NCBI GenBank assembly: GCA_900100325.1
Contig: LT629697.1
Location: forward strand, 1,426,001 to 1,490,000
From: Frankineae bacterium MT45
GTDB lineage: Bacteria; Actinomycetota; Actinomycetes; Mycobacteriales; Jatrophihabitantaceae
Length of the DNA: 64,000 nt
Reading direction: 5' to 3'
The stretch's first letter is position 1. Every line of letters starts with the position of its first letter. The notes below the pieces were generated by a model, which was not told where the DNA came from, did no database searches, and saw only the letters and a program-made list of their open reading frames with translations. The position numbers were made by a program, and so were the translations under genes. Of this stretch, positions 17,122 to 26,352 are shown piece by piece.

Positions 17122-18132
17122 GTGTTTTTCTATACAATTCGGCGTCTGATCGGTGCATTTCTCCTGCTCATCGTCATGAGCATGGTGACCTACCTGATCT
17201 TCTTCGCAACGCCGACGGATCCGGCCCGATTGACGTGTGGCAAGAACTGCACGCCGGCCGGAATCGCGCAGAATCGAAAGTTTCTCGGCTATGACCAGCC
17301 GCTCTATAAGCAGTACATCGACTTCGTCGGCGGCCTCTTCCACGAGCGCAAGTTCCCAGCCGACGAAGAGCTGCAGAAGGTCCGTCCAGACCTGGTCGTC
17401 ACCTGTGAGGCTCCCTGCCTGGGGTACTCGCCGTATCACAACGAAGAGGTCTGGACCTACCTCAAGCCGAAAGTCCCGGTAACGGCGTCAATCGTCGTTG
17501 GCGGCTTCCTCATCTGGATCTTCAGTGGGGTGTTGCTGGGAATTGTCGCGGCCCTCTTTCGAGGGCGATTCTTGGACCGGTTCATCGTCTCGGGCGCATT
17601 AGTCTTCTATTCGTTCCCGACCTTCTTCATCTCCTTGTTGTTGCTGGAGGTGGTGGTCTTCCAATTGGGCTGGCTCCAGGTCCCGGAGTATGTCAGTCCG
17701 TCTGACGACTTCGGTCAATATCTGTACAACCTGATCCTGCCCTGTCTGACTTTGGCGCTGGTCTACGCTGCGGCCTATATCCGGCTCACCCGCACCTACA
17801 TGCTCGAGACCATGAATGAGGACTATCTGCGGACGGCTCGGGCCAAGGGCCTGCCGGAGCGGACGGTCATCTTCAAGCACACGCTGCGGGCAGCGCTCAC
17901 TCCGATCGTCACGATCAGCGGGCTCGACCTCGGGGCATTGCTCGCCGGTGTGCCCATCACCGAGACCGTCTTCAATTTCCAGGGACTCGGTCTGGCGACG
18001 GTGGCTTCGGTCCAGGTCTTCGACCTGCCGACGCTCGTGGTCATCGTCCTGCTGTCGGCGGTATTCGTGATCATCGCCAACCTGATCGTCGATCTGCTCT
18101 ACGCGGTCATCGACCCGCGTGTGCGGTACTGA
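17122..18132 (+). CDS. Oligopeptide-type ABC transporter permease (DppB-like)
   Basis: A 336-residue permease starting at GTG 17122 with FFYTIRRLIGAFLLLIVMSM, the DppB N-terminal span. A long outside loop (about 35-120) contains four Cys (LTCGKNCTPAG and VTCEAPCLGYS) and is larger than usual. The EAA-type loop reads NEDYLRTARAKGLPERTVIF. The end, DLLYAVIDPRVRY, is the standard DppB C-terminus. Partner of the DppC-like protein. The Cys-rich loop may form disulfides and could help dock the binding protein; that is inference. Confidence 0.92.
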   Translation: MFFYTIRRLIGAFLLLIVMSMVTYLIFFATPTDPARLTCGKNCTPAGIAQNRKFLGYDQPLYKQYIDFVGGLFHERKFPADEELQKVRPDLVVTCEAPCLGYSPYHNEEVWTYLKPKVPVTASIVVGGFLIWIFSGVLLGIVAALFRGRFLDRFIVSGALVFYSFPTFFISLLLLEVVVFQLGWLQVPEYVSPSDDFGQYLYNLILPCLTLALVYAAAYIRLTRTYMLETMNEDYLRTARAKGLPERTVIFKHTLRAALTPIVTISGLDLGALLAGVPITETVFNFQGLGLATVASVQVFDLPTLVVIVLLSAVFVIIANLIVDLLYAVIDPRVRY

Positions 18133-18143
18133 GAGGAGCCGGG

Positions 18144-19220
18144 ATGACAGTCACGGTCACCGAGGTCGAATCGTCCTCCGCCACTGGCAAGCAGCCGTTC
18201 CTGACGGTCTCTGATCTGAAGGTGCACTTCCCGACCGACGACGGGCTGGTCAAGTCCGTGGACGGCGTCAACTTCTCCGTCGAACGCGGCAAGACCCTGG
18301 CGATCGTCGGGGAATCCGGCTCAGGGAAGTCCGTCACGATGCAGGCTGTTATGGGACTGCACCGCAACACCCGGGCCAAGCTCGAGGGCCAGGTGATGCT
18401 CGACGGCGAAGAGTTGCTGGGGGCTAGCGACGATGCCGTGCGCAAGCTGCGCGGATCGAAGATGGCCATGATCTTTCAGGATCCGCTCTCGGCCCTGCAC
18501 CCGTACTACTCCGTGGGTGGGCAGATCAGTGAGGCCTACCGGGTTCACCACAAGGCCTCGAAGAAGCAGGCTCGGGAGCGCACCATCGCGATGCTCGAAC
18601 GAGTCGGCATACCGAATGCGGGCCGGCGGGTCGACCAGTATCCGCATGAATTCTCCGGCGGTATGCGGCAGCGCGTGATGATCGCGATGGCCTTGGTCAA
18701 CGACCCGGCGCTGCTCATCGCCGACGAGCCGACCACGGCCCTCGACGTCACGGTTCAGGCGCAGATCCTCGACCTGATGAAGGACCTGCAGCGTGACTTC
18801 GGCTCGGCGATCATCATGATCACCCATGATTTAGGCGTGGTTGCCGACATCGCCGATGACGTCATGGTGATGTACGGCGGGAAGGCGGTGGAGGACGGTT
18901 CCTCGACCGACGTCTTCTACGACGCCTCGCACCCCTACACCTGGGGGCTGCTGAACTCGATGCCGCGCATGGATCGAGATCGCGCGGATCGCCTCGACCC
19001 CATCCCCGGCAGCCCGCCCTCGCTCATCAACCTGCCCAAGGGATGCTCGTTCCATCCCCGCTGCAGTTTCACCGACATCGTCGGTGGGGACCGTTGCCGT
19101 ACCGAGGTTCCCGATCTCTATGACGTCGGGCCCGATCATCGCGCCCGCTGCTTCCTCGACGCTGACCAGCGGGCCGAGGCCAAGCGGCGGACAGCAACAA
19201 GCGTGCAGGAGGAGAACTGA
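18144..19220 (+). CDS. Oligopeptide-type ABC transporter ATPase (DppD-like)
   Basis: A 358-residue ATPase: Walker A GESGSGKS, Q-loop FQDPLSALHP, signature FSGGMRQRV, Walker B LLIADEPTTALD and the switch His in ITHDLGVVADIA. The C-terminal oligopeptide-transporter extension has HPYTWGLL and a Cys group (GCSFHPRCSF, then DRCRTEVP) that in this family can hold an iron-sulfur cluster. It starts 11 bases after the permease and overlaps the next ATPase by one base. Confidence 0.93.
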   Translation: MTVTVTEVESSSATGKQPFLTVSDLKVHFPTDDGLVKSVDGVNFSVERGKTLAIVGESGSGKSVTMQAVMGLHRNTRAKLEGQVMLDGEELLGASDDAVRKLRGSKMAMIFQDPLSALHPYYSVGGQISEAYRVHHKASKKQARERTIAMLERVGIPNAGRRVDQYPHEFSGGMRQRVMIAMALVNDPALLIADEPTTALDVTVQAQILDLMKDLQRDFGSAIIMITHDLGVVADIADDVMVMYGGKAVEDGSSTDVFYDASHPYTWGLLNSMPRMDRDRADRLDPIPGSPPSLINLPKGCSFHPRCSFTDIVGGDRCRTEVPDLYDVGPDHRARCFLDADQRAEAKRRTATSVQEEN

Positions 19221-20320
19221 TGACGGCGGTGGCCGAATCAAGCGCTGGAGACTTTGTCACGCCGCTCACGCCGTTGCTGGAGGTGTCGAACCTGCAGAAG
19301 TACTTCCCCCAGTACACGCAGACGCTTATCCGGCGTAGTGCTCCGCCGGTCCGCGCGGTCGACGGCATCTCGTTCTCGCTGGGCCGGCAGGAGACGCTCG
19401 GTCTGGTCGGTGAGTCCGGCTGCGGAAAGTCGACGGCCGGACGGACGCTGCTGCGCCTCATCGAGCCGACCGGTGGGTCGATCAAGGTCGATGGCGAGGA
19501 CATCACGCACGCTGACGGAAATCGGCTGCGGCATCTGCGCCGTGAATTACAGATGGTCTTTCAGGATCCGATCGGTTCGCTGAACCCGCGGCACCCGGTC
19601 GGGTCGATCATCGCGGCGCCGTTCGAGATCCAGCGGGTCAAACCGGAGGGCGGCGTACGCAAAGAGGTGCAGGCGCTGATGGAGCGGGTCGGGCTGAACC
19701 CCGAGCATTACAACCGCTATCCGCATGAGTTCTCGGGTGGTCAGCGCCAGCGCATCGGCATCGCCCGGGCGATCGCCCTCAAGCCGAAGCTGATCGTCTG
19801 TGACGAGCCGGTCTCAGCACTCGACGTCTCCATTCAGGCCCAGGTGGTGAACCTGCTCGAGGATCTGCAGAACGAGTACGGCATCGCCTACGTCTTCATC
19901 GCGCACGACCTCTCCGTGGTCCGGCACATCTCCGACCGGGTCGCCGTCATGTATCTGGGCAAGATGATGGAACTCACCGATCGGGAGACGCTCTACAGCA
20001 CGCCGATCCATCCCTATACGCACGCCCTGATGTCGGCAGTGCCGGTGCCCGACCCGGCCCTGCGCACGGCGCGTTCGAAGGTGCTGCTGACCGGGGATCT
20101 GCCCAGCCCGAACAACCCGCCGTCCGGCTGCGTGTTCCACACCCGCTGCCCGAAGTACCGGGACGTGCTCGGCGACAGCGACAAGGAGAAGTGCCGGGAG
20201 ACGGTGCCGCTCCTTGAGCTGAAGGCACCGGGGCATATGGCCGCCTGTCATTTCCCGGAGGCCCGTCCCGACCTGGCCCCGCCGGCCGAGCCGGAGCCGA
20301 CGGCGGAACCCGCTCTGTAG
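19220..20320 (+). CDS. Oligopeptide-type ABC transporter ATPase (DppF-like)
   Basis: A 366-residue ATPase: Walker A GESGCGKST, Q-loop FQDPIGSLNPRHPVG, signature FSGGQRQRIGIARA, Walker B LIVCDEPVSALD and switch FIAHDLSVVRHISDR. The C-terminal extension has HPYTHALMSAVP and the Cys set GCVFHTRCPKY and KCRETVP. Start and stop share ATGA-type coupling with the DppD-like gene. A 10-bp hairpin closes the operon 19 bases after the stop. Confidence 0.93.
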   Translation: MTAVAESSAGDFVTPLTPLLEVSNLQKYFPQYTQTLIRRSAPPVRAVDGISFSLGRQETLGLVGESGCGKSTAGRTLLRLIEPTGGSIKVDGEDITHADGNRLRHLRRELQMVFQDPIGSLNPRHPVGSIIAAPFEIQRVKPEGGVRKEVQALMERVGLNPEHYNRYPHEFSGGQRQRIGIARAIALKPKLIVCDEPVSALDVSIQAQVVNLLEDLQNEYGIAYVFIAHDLSVVRHISDRVAVMYLGKMMELTDRETLYSTPIHPYTHALMSAVPVPDPALRTARSKVLLTGDLPSPNNPPSGCVFHTRCPKYRDVLGDSDKEKCRETVPLLELKAPGHMAACHFPEARPDLAPPAEPEPTAEPAL

Positions 20321-20338
20321 CCGGCGCACGACCAGGAG

Positions 20339-20364
20339 CGCCGCCCGGAGTTCGCCGGGCGGCG
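20339..20364 (+). terminator. Hairpin terminator of the peptide ABC operon
   Basis: CGCCGCCCGG (20339-20348) pairs perfectly with CCGGGCGGCG (20355-20364) around a 6-base loop, in the 79-base gap before mshB. No T-tract. Confidence 0.65.
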
Positions 20365-20399
20365 GCACTGTCAGTGCAAGTCGGTAAAGTCCTGTAACT

Positions 20400-21311
20400 G
20401 TGACCGCTACCAGCGAAGAGACAGCTCAGCGAGTACTACTCGTCCACGCCCATCCCGATGACGAGACGATCGGCACCGGGGCCACGATGGCCTACTACGT
20501 GGCGCGCGGCGCGGGCGTCACGCTGATTACCTGCACCCTCGGCGAGGAGGGCGAGGTGCTGGTGCCCGAACTGGCCCAGCTCGCCGCCGATCAGGCCGAT
20601 CAGCTTGGGGGCTGGCGGATCACCGAGTTGGCCGGTGCGATGAAGCCACTCGGCGTCACCGACCACCGCTTTCTGGGCGGCCCCGGACGCTTCCGTGACA
20701 GCGGCATGATGGGCACTCCGGCCAACGAGAAGCCGCGTGCCTTCTGGCGGGCTGAGAAGGATCCTGAGGTCTTCGCCGCCGCCGTCACCGAAGCGGTGAA
20801 GGTCATTCGTGAGGTCCGCCCGCAGGTGCTGGTCACCTACGATCCGAACGGCGGCTACGGCCACCCGGACCACATCATGGCGCACCGGGTCACCATGGCC
20901 GCCTACGACGCGGCCGCGGACCCCAACTGGCCGGGCGTGGATGCCCCCGCCTGGCAGGTGAGCAAGCTCTACTGGTCGGTGCTGCCGAAGTCGGTGCTGC
21001 AGCAGGGGATCGATGCCCTGAAGGCGGCCGGCACCAACTTCTTCGGCGTCGAGAGCGTCGACGATCTGCCGATGGGGACGCCGGATTCTGATGTGACGAC
21101 GGCGATCCCGGCCAGCGAGTTCGGCGAGGCGAAGATGGACGCCATGCGGGCGCACGCCACCCAGATCACCGTCGACGGACCGTTCTTCGCGCTATCGAAC
21201 AGCGTCGGAATGCAGGCGATGGGCATCGAGTACTACCAGCTCGTCCGGGGTCAGGTCGGCGAGCTGGGCGAGTCCGGTCACGAGAGTGATCTCTTCAGCG
21301 GGATCGAGTAG
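20400..21311 (+). CDS. mshB: MshB, GlcNAc-Ins deacetylase of mycothiol synthesis
   Basis: A 303-residue LmbE-family deacetylase. The zinc site shows as HAHPDDETIGTG near residue 17 (AHPDDE core) and the later GGYGHPDHIMAH, giving the His-Asp-His set. It removes acetate from N-acetylglucosaminyl-inositol, a step in mycothiol synthesis in the cytoplasm. Length and the sequence GPGRFRDSGMMGTPAN fit MshB rather than the mycothiol-conjugate amidase Mca. The start is the GTG at 20400. The membrane-protein gene follows immediately, as in other actinobacteria. Confidence 0.93.
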   Translation: MTATSEETAQRVLLVHAHPDDETIGTGATMAYYVARGAGVTLITCTLGEEGEVLVPELAQLAADQADQLGGWRITELAGAMKPLGVTDHRFLGGPGRFRDSGMMGTPANEKPRAFWRAEKDPEVFAAAVTEAVKVIREVRPQVLVTYDPNGGYGHPDHIMAHRVTMAAYDAAADPNWPGVDAPAWQVSKLYWSVLPKSVLQQGIDALKAAGTNFFGVESVDDLPMGTPDSDVTTAIPASEFGEAKMDAMRAHATQITVDGPFFALSNSVGMQAMGIEYYQLVRGQVGELGESGHESDLFSGIE

Positions 21312-21770
21312 ATGGCCGGGCCACCGGTGACCGCCTCCTCGACCGACCCCTCCGGACCTCCAGAAGCGTCCGGGTCCGACTCGCTGACGGTGCTGACGCG
21401 CCTGCAGGTTGCCGGGGGTATCGCGCTGATCGTGGTCGCCGCCGCGCTCTCGGGACTCATCGAGGTGCTCCTGGTGCCGCTCTACATCGGCGCGACGCTC
21501 TTTCCGATCACGATTCTCTTCGCGGTGGCCAGCAACATCGCGCTGCCGGTCCTGACCCGACGCCTCGTCGACTCCGCCCTGGTGGCCGCCATCCCGGTCG
21601 TGGTGTGGATTCTCCTGGTGCTGCGGGCCAGCCAGACCGGACCCGGCGGTGACGTCGTGCTTCCGGGCAGCGGCGCCGTCGGCGTCGTCTCGGTGGTCTT
21701 CATGCTCAGCGGCCTTACCGCAGGAGTGGTGACCGTGGTCCGGCACGGGATGTGGCGCGCGCCGCGCTGA
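21312..21770 (+). CDS. Small four-span membrane protein downstream of mshB
   Basis: A 152-residue protein. A disordered Pro/Ser start (1-28) is followed by about four hydrophobic spans (GGIALIVVAAALSGLIEVLL, LFPITILFAVASNIALPVL, LVAAIPVVVWILLVLRA, VVSVVFMLSGLTAGVVTVV). The ATG directly follows the mshB stop, so it is translated with it. A small membrane protein after mshB is a conserved actinobacterial arrangement (Rv1171 in the tubercle bacillus, from memory), function unknown. Confidence 0.8.
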   Translation: MAGPPVTASSTDPSGPPEASGSDSLTVLTRLQVAGGIALIVVAAALSGLIEVLLVPLYIGATLFPITILFAVASNIALPVLTRRLVDSALVAAIPVVVWILLVLRASQTGPGGDVVLPGSGAVGVVSVVFMLSGLTAGVVTVVRHGMWRAPR

Positions 21771-21773
21771 GGC

Positions 21774-22769
21774 TCAGCTGCCGGCGTCGTCCGGTCCGGG
21801 CTGCAGATGGCCCTGCTGCCGGGGCGTCGAGTCGGGGTCCGTCCGGTAGCGGTAGTCGTGGTGCACCCAGTACCCGAGCCGGCGGTATAGCGTCACTGCT
21901 GGGGCGTTGTCGCTCATCACCTGCAGGTAGCTCCGGGTCGCGCCATTGCTCCGACCCCACTGCGACAGGGCGCTCATCACCGACGTGGCCAGGCCCCGGC
22001 GACGGGCGGACGGAGCCACCTCAACTGCGCTGATACCGAGCCAATTCCCGTCCACGACGCCGCGTCCGATGGCCACCAACTGCCCCTCGAGCCGCACCTG
22101 CGCGAAGATGGCACGATCGTGGCGATTGAGCAGCGCCACCCCACCGGGCGGCATGCCACCGGCCTTGTAGAGCGTGCACCACTCGTCCGAGGCCTGGCTG
22201 CCGAGCTGGACCTCGATGTCGAAGCGGGCGTCGGAGACCGGCAGCACGTCCAGGCGCGCAGTCATCACGTGGACGTCCAGGGACGGCTCCCAGCCCAGCT
22301 CCTGCAGGTGCGCGTCGAGGAGGCGCCGGGCCTCGGTCGGGATGCTGAAGACCAGCGGCAGGCCGCGCTTGGCATACCACTCGCGGGCCTCGGCGATCGC
22401 CTCGTCGAGCGGCACCCCCGGGGGCTTCAGCGGCAGCACCGTGTTGGCCCGCATCGTGAAGCCGTCGTTGGCGCGCAGCACCCAGCCGCCGATCTCACCG
22501 GACTCCTCGGGGCGCCACCCCCGCAGGCAGATCTCCTCCAGGGCCAGGACCTCGGCCGCCGACGCTTCGACGACCTTCGCGGTGGCCACGTGGCTGAGGT
22601 CGACGTCGAGCACCTCGGAGCGGGTCTCGATCCGGGCCGTCGAGGCGGTTACTGTGAGTAGGTCGCCGACGACGTCGCCGAAGAGAATCCGGCCGTCGTC
22701 GCCGCGCCCGACCACCCGGCGGACGACGATTCGCCGCCCAATCCAACTGTTGCTGATCACAGGCGGCAT
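21774..22769 (-). CDS. GNAT-family acetyltransferase (Rv0428c-like)
   Basis: A 331-residue protein. The first 60 residues form a small beta-rich domain (WIGRRIVVRRVVGRGDDGRI). The C-terminal GNAT core shows GISAVEVAPSARRRGLATSVM, the acetyl-CoA loop with the R-R-x-G-L-A pattern, then SYLQVMSDNAPAVTLYRRLGY. The layout matches the actinobacterial Rv0428c type. Substrate unknown. It ends 4 bases from the convergent membrane-protein gene and is divergent from fdxA, with a 53-base shared promoter region. ATG 22769 was chosen because upstream codons lack family character. Confidence 0.85.
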   Translation of the reverse strand: MPPVISNSWIGRRIVVRRVVGRGDDGRILFGDVVGDLLTVTASTARIETRSEVLDVDLSHVATAKVVEASAAEVLALEEICLRGWRPEESGEIGGWVLRANDGFTMRANTVLPLKPPGVPLDEAIAEAREWYAKRGLPLVFSIPTEARRLLDAHLQELGWEPSLDVHVMTARLDVLPVSDARFDIEVQLGSQASDEWCTLYKAGGMPPGGVALLNRHDRAIFAQVRLEGQLVAIGRGVVDGNWLGISAVEVAPSARRRGLATSVMSALSQWGRSNGATRSYLQVMSDNAPAVTLYRRLGYWVHHDYRYRTDPDSTPRQQGHLQPGPDDAGS

Positions 22770-22822
22770 ACTACTAACGTTCAACGTTCCGCATCCCTGA
22801 CATTCTTGCCGGAGGACCAGCA

Positions 22823-23143
22823 GTGACTTATGTGATCGCCGAGCCGTGCGTCGATGTTCTCGACAAGGCATGCATCGAAGAGTGCCCCGTGGACTGCATC
22901 TACGAAGGCGGCCGGATGCTCTACATCCACCCCGACGAGTGCGTCGACTGCGGTGCCTGCGAGCCGGTCTGCCCGGTAGAGGCGATCTTCTACGAGGACG
23001 ACCTGCCGGAGAAGTGGCGCGACTACACCCAGGCCAACGTCGACTTCTTCGACGAGCTCGGTTCGCCCGGCGGTGCCTCCAAGGTCGGCAAGACCGAGGC
23101 CGACCCGGCGTTCATCAAGGCCCTTCCGCCCCAGGGCGAGTAA
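22823..23143 (+). CDS. fdxA: Ferredoxin, 7Fe-type
   Basis: A 106-residue ferredoxin of the actinobacterial FdxA/FdxC type. Cluster ligands are in [15 protein letters not shown] and in [17 protein letters not shown]. The first group has the spacing expected for a 3Fe-4S site next to a 4Fe-4S site. GTG 22823 follows GGAGG. It is a small cytoplasmic electron carrier. In other actinobacteria dapC is normally the next gene; here a terminator follows and dapC lies elsewhere (42582). Confidence 0.95.
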   Translation: MTYVIAEPCVDVLDKACIEECPVDCIYEGGRMLYIHPDECVDCGACEPVCPVEAIFYEDDLPEKWRDYTQANVDFFDELGSPGGASKVGKTEADPAFIKALPPQGE

Positions 23144-23154
23144 CTCCGATCGGC

Positions 23155-23196
23155 TTTTGGCAATCCTGCACCGAATCGCGTGCAGGATTGCCAAAA
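23155..23196. terminator. Bidirectional terminator, TTTTGGCAAT family
   Basis: A 17-bp perfect stem (23155-23171 with 23180-23196) and 8-base loop. The arms start TTTTGGCAAT and end ATTGCCAAAA, giving T-runs on both strands. It separates fdxA from the convergent gene. The outer arms match the hairpin at 26258-26303. Confidence 0.85.
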
Positions 23197-23213
23197 CCCC
23201 TTCGCCAGGCTCG

Positions 23214-24041
23214 TCAGGCGCTGAGGGTGGCGACGACCGCGCTGGATCCGGCTGACGAGTCGTCCTTCCACCCCTTCGACGGCGTCCAGCGTTTGCCGTC
23301 GTAGGCCACCGACGAGACCCCCAGCCGCTGCGCGTTGGCCACGAACCAGGCCGCGGTGGTCCAGCCGGCCCCCGGCACGGTGATCGTGGAACCGTTGACC
23401 GTCGGTGTCTGCACCGGGAGGTCCCGTCGCAGCTGGCTGATCACGGTGGCCGGCGTCGAGACCGCGTCCGGCTTGTCGAACGTGCAGGAGATCCCGGCCG
23501 GCGTCTTTCCGGTGAGGGCGTCGGCCAGCGCTTGGGCCTCCGGCTCGTGCTGGGCGTAGGCCGTGCCGTCGGCCGAGATCTGCACCGCCTGGATGGTGTC
23601 GGCCAGCGGTCCGGTGGCCCAGTTGTCGACCTTCACCAGCGCGTCCAGGAACTTGCCAGTGGCATAAGTGATGTTGGCGATCTGGGCCGGCGTACCCCAT
23701 CCCTGGGACGGGCGCTGCTGGAGGACCCCCACCGAGTCACGGTCACCGCCGGGGAGATTGGTCAGCTTGCTCTCCTGCAGCGCCGCGGCCAGCGCCAGCA
23801 CGGCGGCCCGCTCGGGTAGCGCCCGGGTCACCGTCACGCCCACCATCTGCGCGGCGACCGCGGCCTGATCGTTGGTGATGGTGAAGTCGCCGACGGTGCA
23901 CTGATCAGCCTGCAGATGGCTCGTCAGCGAGCGGTAGAGGGCCCGGCCGCCGAAGGCGAGCAGGACCAGGGTGAGCAGGACGACGACGCCGCCGGCAGCA
24001 AGCGCACGCCCGCGGCCGGCGGCCCCGCTGCTACCAGCCAT
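23214..24041 (-). CDS. Membrane-anchored protein with lytic-transglycosylase-like core
   Basis: A 275-residue protein with one N-terminal membrane span (about 13-32). A domain of about 150 residues contains LAAALQESKLTNLPGGD and VGVLQQRPSQGWGTPAQI, which resemble the Glu-containing helix and loop of lysozyme-like folds. The remainder is a C-terminal extracellular part with a possible second module (GAGWTTAAWFVANAQRLG). Similar actinobacterial proteins are often labelled heavy-metal transporter without basis. A role at the cell wall is possible but the catalytic Glu is only inferred. It ends before the shared terminator and lies downstream of dapD. Confidence 0.7.
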   Translation of the reverse strand: MAGSSGAAGRGRALAAGGVVVLLTLVLLAFGGRALYRSLTSHLQADQCTVGDFTITNDQAAVAAQMVGVTVTRALPERAAVLALAAALQESKLTNLPGGDRDSVGVLQQRPSQGWGTPAQIANITYATGKFLDALVKVDNWATGPLADTIQAVQISADGTAYAQHEPEAQALADALTGKTPAGISCTFDKPDAVSTPATVISQLRRDLPVQTPTVNGSTITVPGAGWTTAAWFVANAQRLGVSSVAYDGKRWTPSKGWKDDSSAGSSAVVATLSA

Positions 24042-24047
24042 ACCGGC

Positions 24048-25001
24048 TCACGCGTTGGAGTGCAGGGCGGCGTTCAACTCGAACGCCTTCCCGGCGCGGA
24101 CGCGTGCCTCCAGCGCCCCGGTGACACTGTTGCGCCAGAACTGCAGGCCGTCTCGTCCGGAGAGCTCGGCCGCCTTGACCACCGTCGAGTCGGCCATGGT
24201 GATCTTGGATCCAGACGTGATGTAGCAGCCCGCCTCGACGACGCAGTCATCGCCGAGCGAGATGCCGACGCCCGCATTTGCCCCGATGAGGCTGCGCTGA
24301 CCGATCTGGATGGTGTGCTTGCCGCCGCCAGAGAGGGTGCCCATGATGGAGGCGCCGCCGCCGATGTCCGAGCCGTCGCCGACCACCACACCGGCCGAGA
24401 TGCGCCCCTCGACCATCGACGCGCCCAGCGTGCCGGCGTTGAAGTTGACGAACCCCTCGTGCATGACGGTCGTCCCCTCCGCGAGGTGAGCGCCGAGGCG
24501 GACGCGATCGGCGTCGGCGATCCGGACCCCGCTCGGCACGACGTAGTCGACCATCCGGGGGAACTTGTCGACCCCCAGCACCTGCACCAGCCCGTAGTGA
24601 CGCAGCGCGACCCGGGTCTGCTCGAATCCGGCGACCGCGCACGGGCCGTAGGAGGTCCAGACGTTGTTCGGCAGGATGCCGAGTAGCCCGTCAAGGTTGA
24701 GGCCGTGCGGCTGGACCAGGCGGTGGCTGAGCAGATGTAGACGCAGGTACGCGTCGGGCACGTCGGCCGGCGCGGCGTCCAGGTCGATCTGGCGCTCGAC
24801 GACCTCGACCCTCACTCCGCGGGCCAGGCCGTGCTGCCCGGAGCCGGTCAGCGGGGCGAGCTCGCGGGGCAGGGCGCCACCGGTCGCGGCCGCGCCTAGG
24901 TGCGGGGACGGGTACCAGGTGTCCAGGATCTGGCCGGAGTCGGTGCGGATGGTGGCCAGGCCGACCCCGGCGGCGAGCCGGGGGGCGTTGCCGGCGCTCA
25001 C
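24048..25001 (-). CDS. dapD: Tetrahydrodipicolinate N-succinyltransferase (DapD)
   Basis: A 317-residue protein of the long actinobacterial DapD type. An N-terminal domain opening [13 protein letters not shown] leads to a left-handed beta-helix of hexapeptide repeats ([60 protein letters not shown]). The end, [12 protein letters not shown], is typical. It transfers succinyl from succinyl-CoA in lysine/diaminopimelate synthesis. The GTG at 25001 gives the family N-terminus; longer upstream readings overlap dapE and are unlikely. Divergent from dapE across 88 bases, so one region drives both. Confidence 0.95.
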   Translation of the reverse strand: MSAGNAPRLAAGVGLATIRTDSGQILDTWYPSPHLGAAATGGALPRELAPLTGSGQHGLARGVRVEVVERQIDLDAAPADVPDAYLRLHLLSHRLVQPHGLNLDGLLGILPNNVWTSYGPCAVAGFEQTRVALRHYGLVQVLGVDKFPRMVDYVVPSGVRIADADRVRLGAHLAEGTTVMHEGFVNFNAGTLGASMVEGRISAGVVVGDGSDIGGGASIMGTLSGGGKHTIQIGQRSLIGANAGVGISLGDDCVVEAGCYITSGSKITMADSTVVKAAELSGRDGLQFWRNSVTGALEARVRAGKAFELNAALHSNA

Positions 25002-25089
25002 AGGCCGGTCTCGATGCGTTTCGTCACGACACAACCCTAGCCATCGGCGCAGAGTGCCGTCCGCGGGGCACAGCGTAGCCTGAACAACC

Positions 25090-26253
25090 ATGCCGGACGC
25101 CGTACCGACCCCAGCCAGTCCCGCCGTCACCGGTCCCGCCACAGCTGCCGGTGCCGCCGCAGCAGCCGTGGCGCCGCTCGACCTCACCACCGACGCCGCC
25201 GCGCTCACGGCACGGCTGGTCGACATCGAGTCGGTCTCCGGTGACGAGCAGCTGATCACCGACCTGGTCGAGGAGGCGCTGCGCCGCTGCGCGGAGCTCG
25301 CCGGTCATTTCAGCGTCGAGCGGGACGGCAACGTCGTCATCGCCCGCACCGACCGGGGGCTGTCCCAACGCGTCGTGCTGGCCGGTCACCTGGACACCGT
25401 GCCGATCGCCGGGAATCTCCCGTCCCAGGTGCGCGACGGGCGCCTCTACGGCTGCGGCGCGACGGATATGAAGTCGGGCGTCGCGGTCCAGCTGCGCATT
25501 GCCCAGCTCGTCGGGTCGGGGGAGTTGGAACCAGCGGTTGATCTCACCTGGGTCTTCTACGACTGCGAGGAGGTCGACGCCTCCCGCAACGGGCTGGGAC
25601 GGATCGCCCGCGAGCGTCCGGGTGCCCTGCAGGGTGATCTGGCCGTGCTGCTGGAGGGGACGAATGGCCTGGTCGAGGGCGGCTGCCAGGGGACGCTCCG
25701 GGCCCGGATCAGCATCCCCGGGAAGCGGGCCCACAGCGCTCGTTCGTGGCTGGGGGTCAACGCGATCCAGGCGGCGGCGCCGGTGCTGACCCGGCTGCAC
25801 GAGTACCAGACCCGCACGGTGGAGGTCGAGGGCCTCACCTACCGCGAAGGGCTGAACGCGGTCTTCATCAGCGGGGGAATCGCCGGCAACGTCATCCCGG
25901 ACGAGTGCACCGTCACCGTCAACTACCGCTTCGCCCCCGACCTCAGCGAGGCGCAGGCGGCGGCTCACGTCCGTGACCTCTTCGCCGAGTATGCGGTGGA
26001 GATCATCGACTCGGCGCCGGCCGCCCGTCCCGGCCTGGACGCGCCCCTCGCGCAGCGACTGGTGAGCTCCGTCGGGGGAGAACCTGCCGCAAAACTAGGG
26101 TGGACGGACGTTGCCCGCTTCGGCGAGTTGGGTATCGCGGCGGTCAACTTCGGCCCCGGTGACCCCAACATCGCCCACACCGCCGACGAGTACGTGACGC
26201 TGGCGAACATCGGCCGGGCCGAGGATGCGCTCGTCGAGTTCCTGCGCCGCTAA
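25090..26253 (+). CDS. dapE: Succinyl-diaminopimelate desuccinylase (DapE)
   Basis: A 387-residue M20-family dizinc hydrolase. Metal and catalytic segments are [30 protein letters not shown] and [15 protein letters not shown]. The dimerisation domain follows ([16 protein letters not shown]), and a late GWTDVARFG and [16 protein letters not shown] close the site. It removes the succinyl group to yield LL-diaminopimelate for peptidoglycan and lysine. The first 30 residues are a poorly conserved Ala/Pro extension, so the true start may be slightly downstream. Confidence 0.95.
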   Translation: MPDAVPTPASPAVTGPATAAGAAAAAVAPLDLTTDAAALTARLVDIESVSGDEQLITDLVEEALRRCAELAGHFSVERDGNVVIARTDRGLSQRVVLAGHLDTVPIAGNLPSQVRDGRLYGCGATDMKSGVAVQLRIAQLVGSGELEPAVDLTWVFYDCEEVDASRNGLGRIARERPGALQGDLAVLLEGTNGLVEGGCQGTLRARISIPGKRAHSARSWLGVNAIQAAAPVLTRLHEYQTRTVEVEGLTYREGLNAVFISGGIAGNVIPDECTVTVNYRFAPDLSEAQAAAHVRDLFAEYAVEIIDSAPAARPGLDAPLAQRLVSSVGGEPAAKLGWTDVARFGELGIAAVNFGPGDPNIAHTADEYVTLANIGRAEDALVEFLRR

Positions 26254-26257
26254 CCCC

Positions 26258-26303
26258 GCTTTTGGCAATATGACCGGTAATCGCCGGTCATATTGCCAAA
26301 AGC
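26258..26303. terminator. Perfect 20-bp hairpin, TTTTGGCAAT family
   Basis: 26258-26277 pairs without mismatch with 26284-26303 around a 6-base loop, 4 bases after the dapE stop. The outer arm GCTTTTGGCAAT equals that of the 23155 hairpin, while the inner arm differs. It ends dapE transcription and works on both strands. Confidence 0.85.
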
Positions 26304-26352
26304 ATGTGGGCGTCGAGATGCGCGATCGCAGCAGCGGACTAGCGTCTGCGCT

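Noticed and set aside
25002-25259. N-terminal extension of dapD up to 25259
   Set aside because: It would overlap dapE, lacks family similarity and the GTG at 25001 gives the normal DapD N-terminus.
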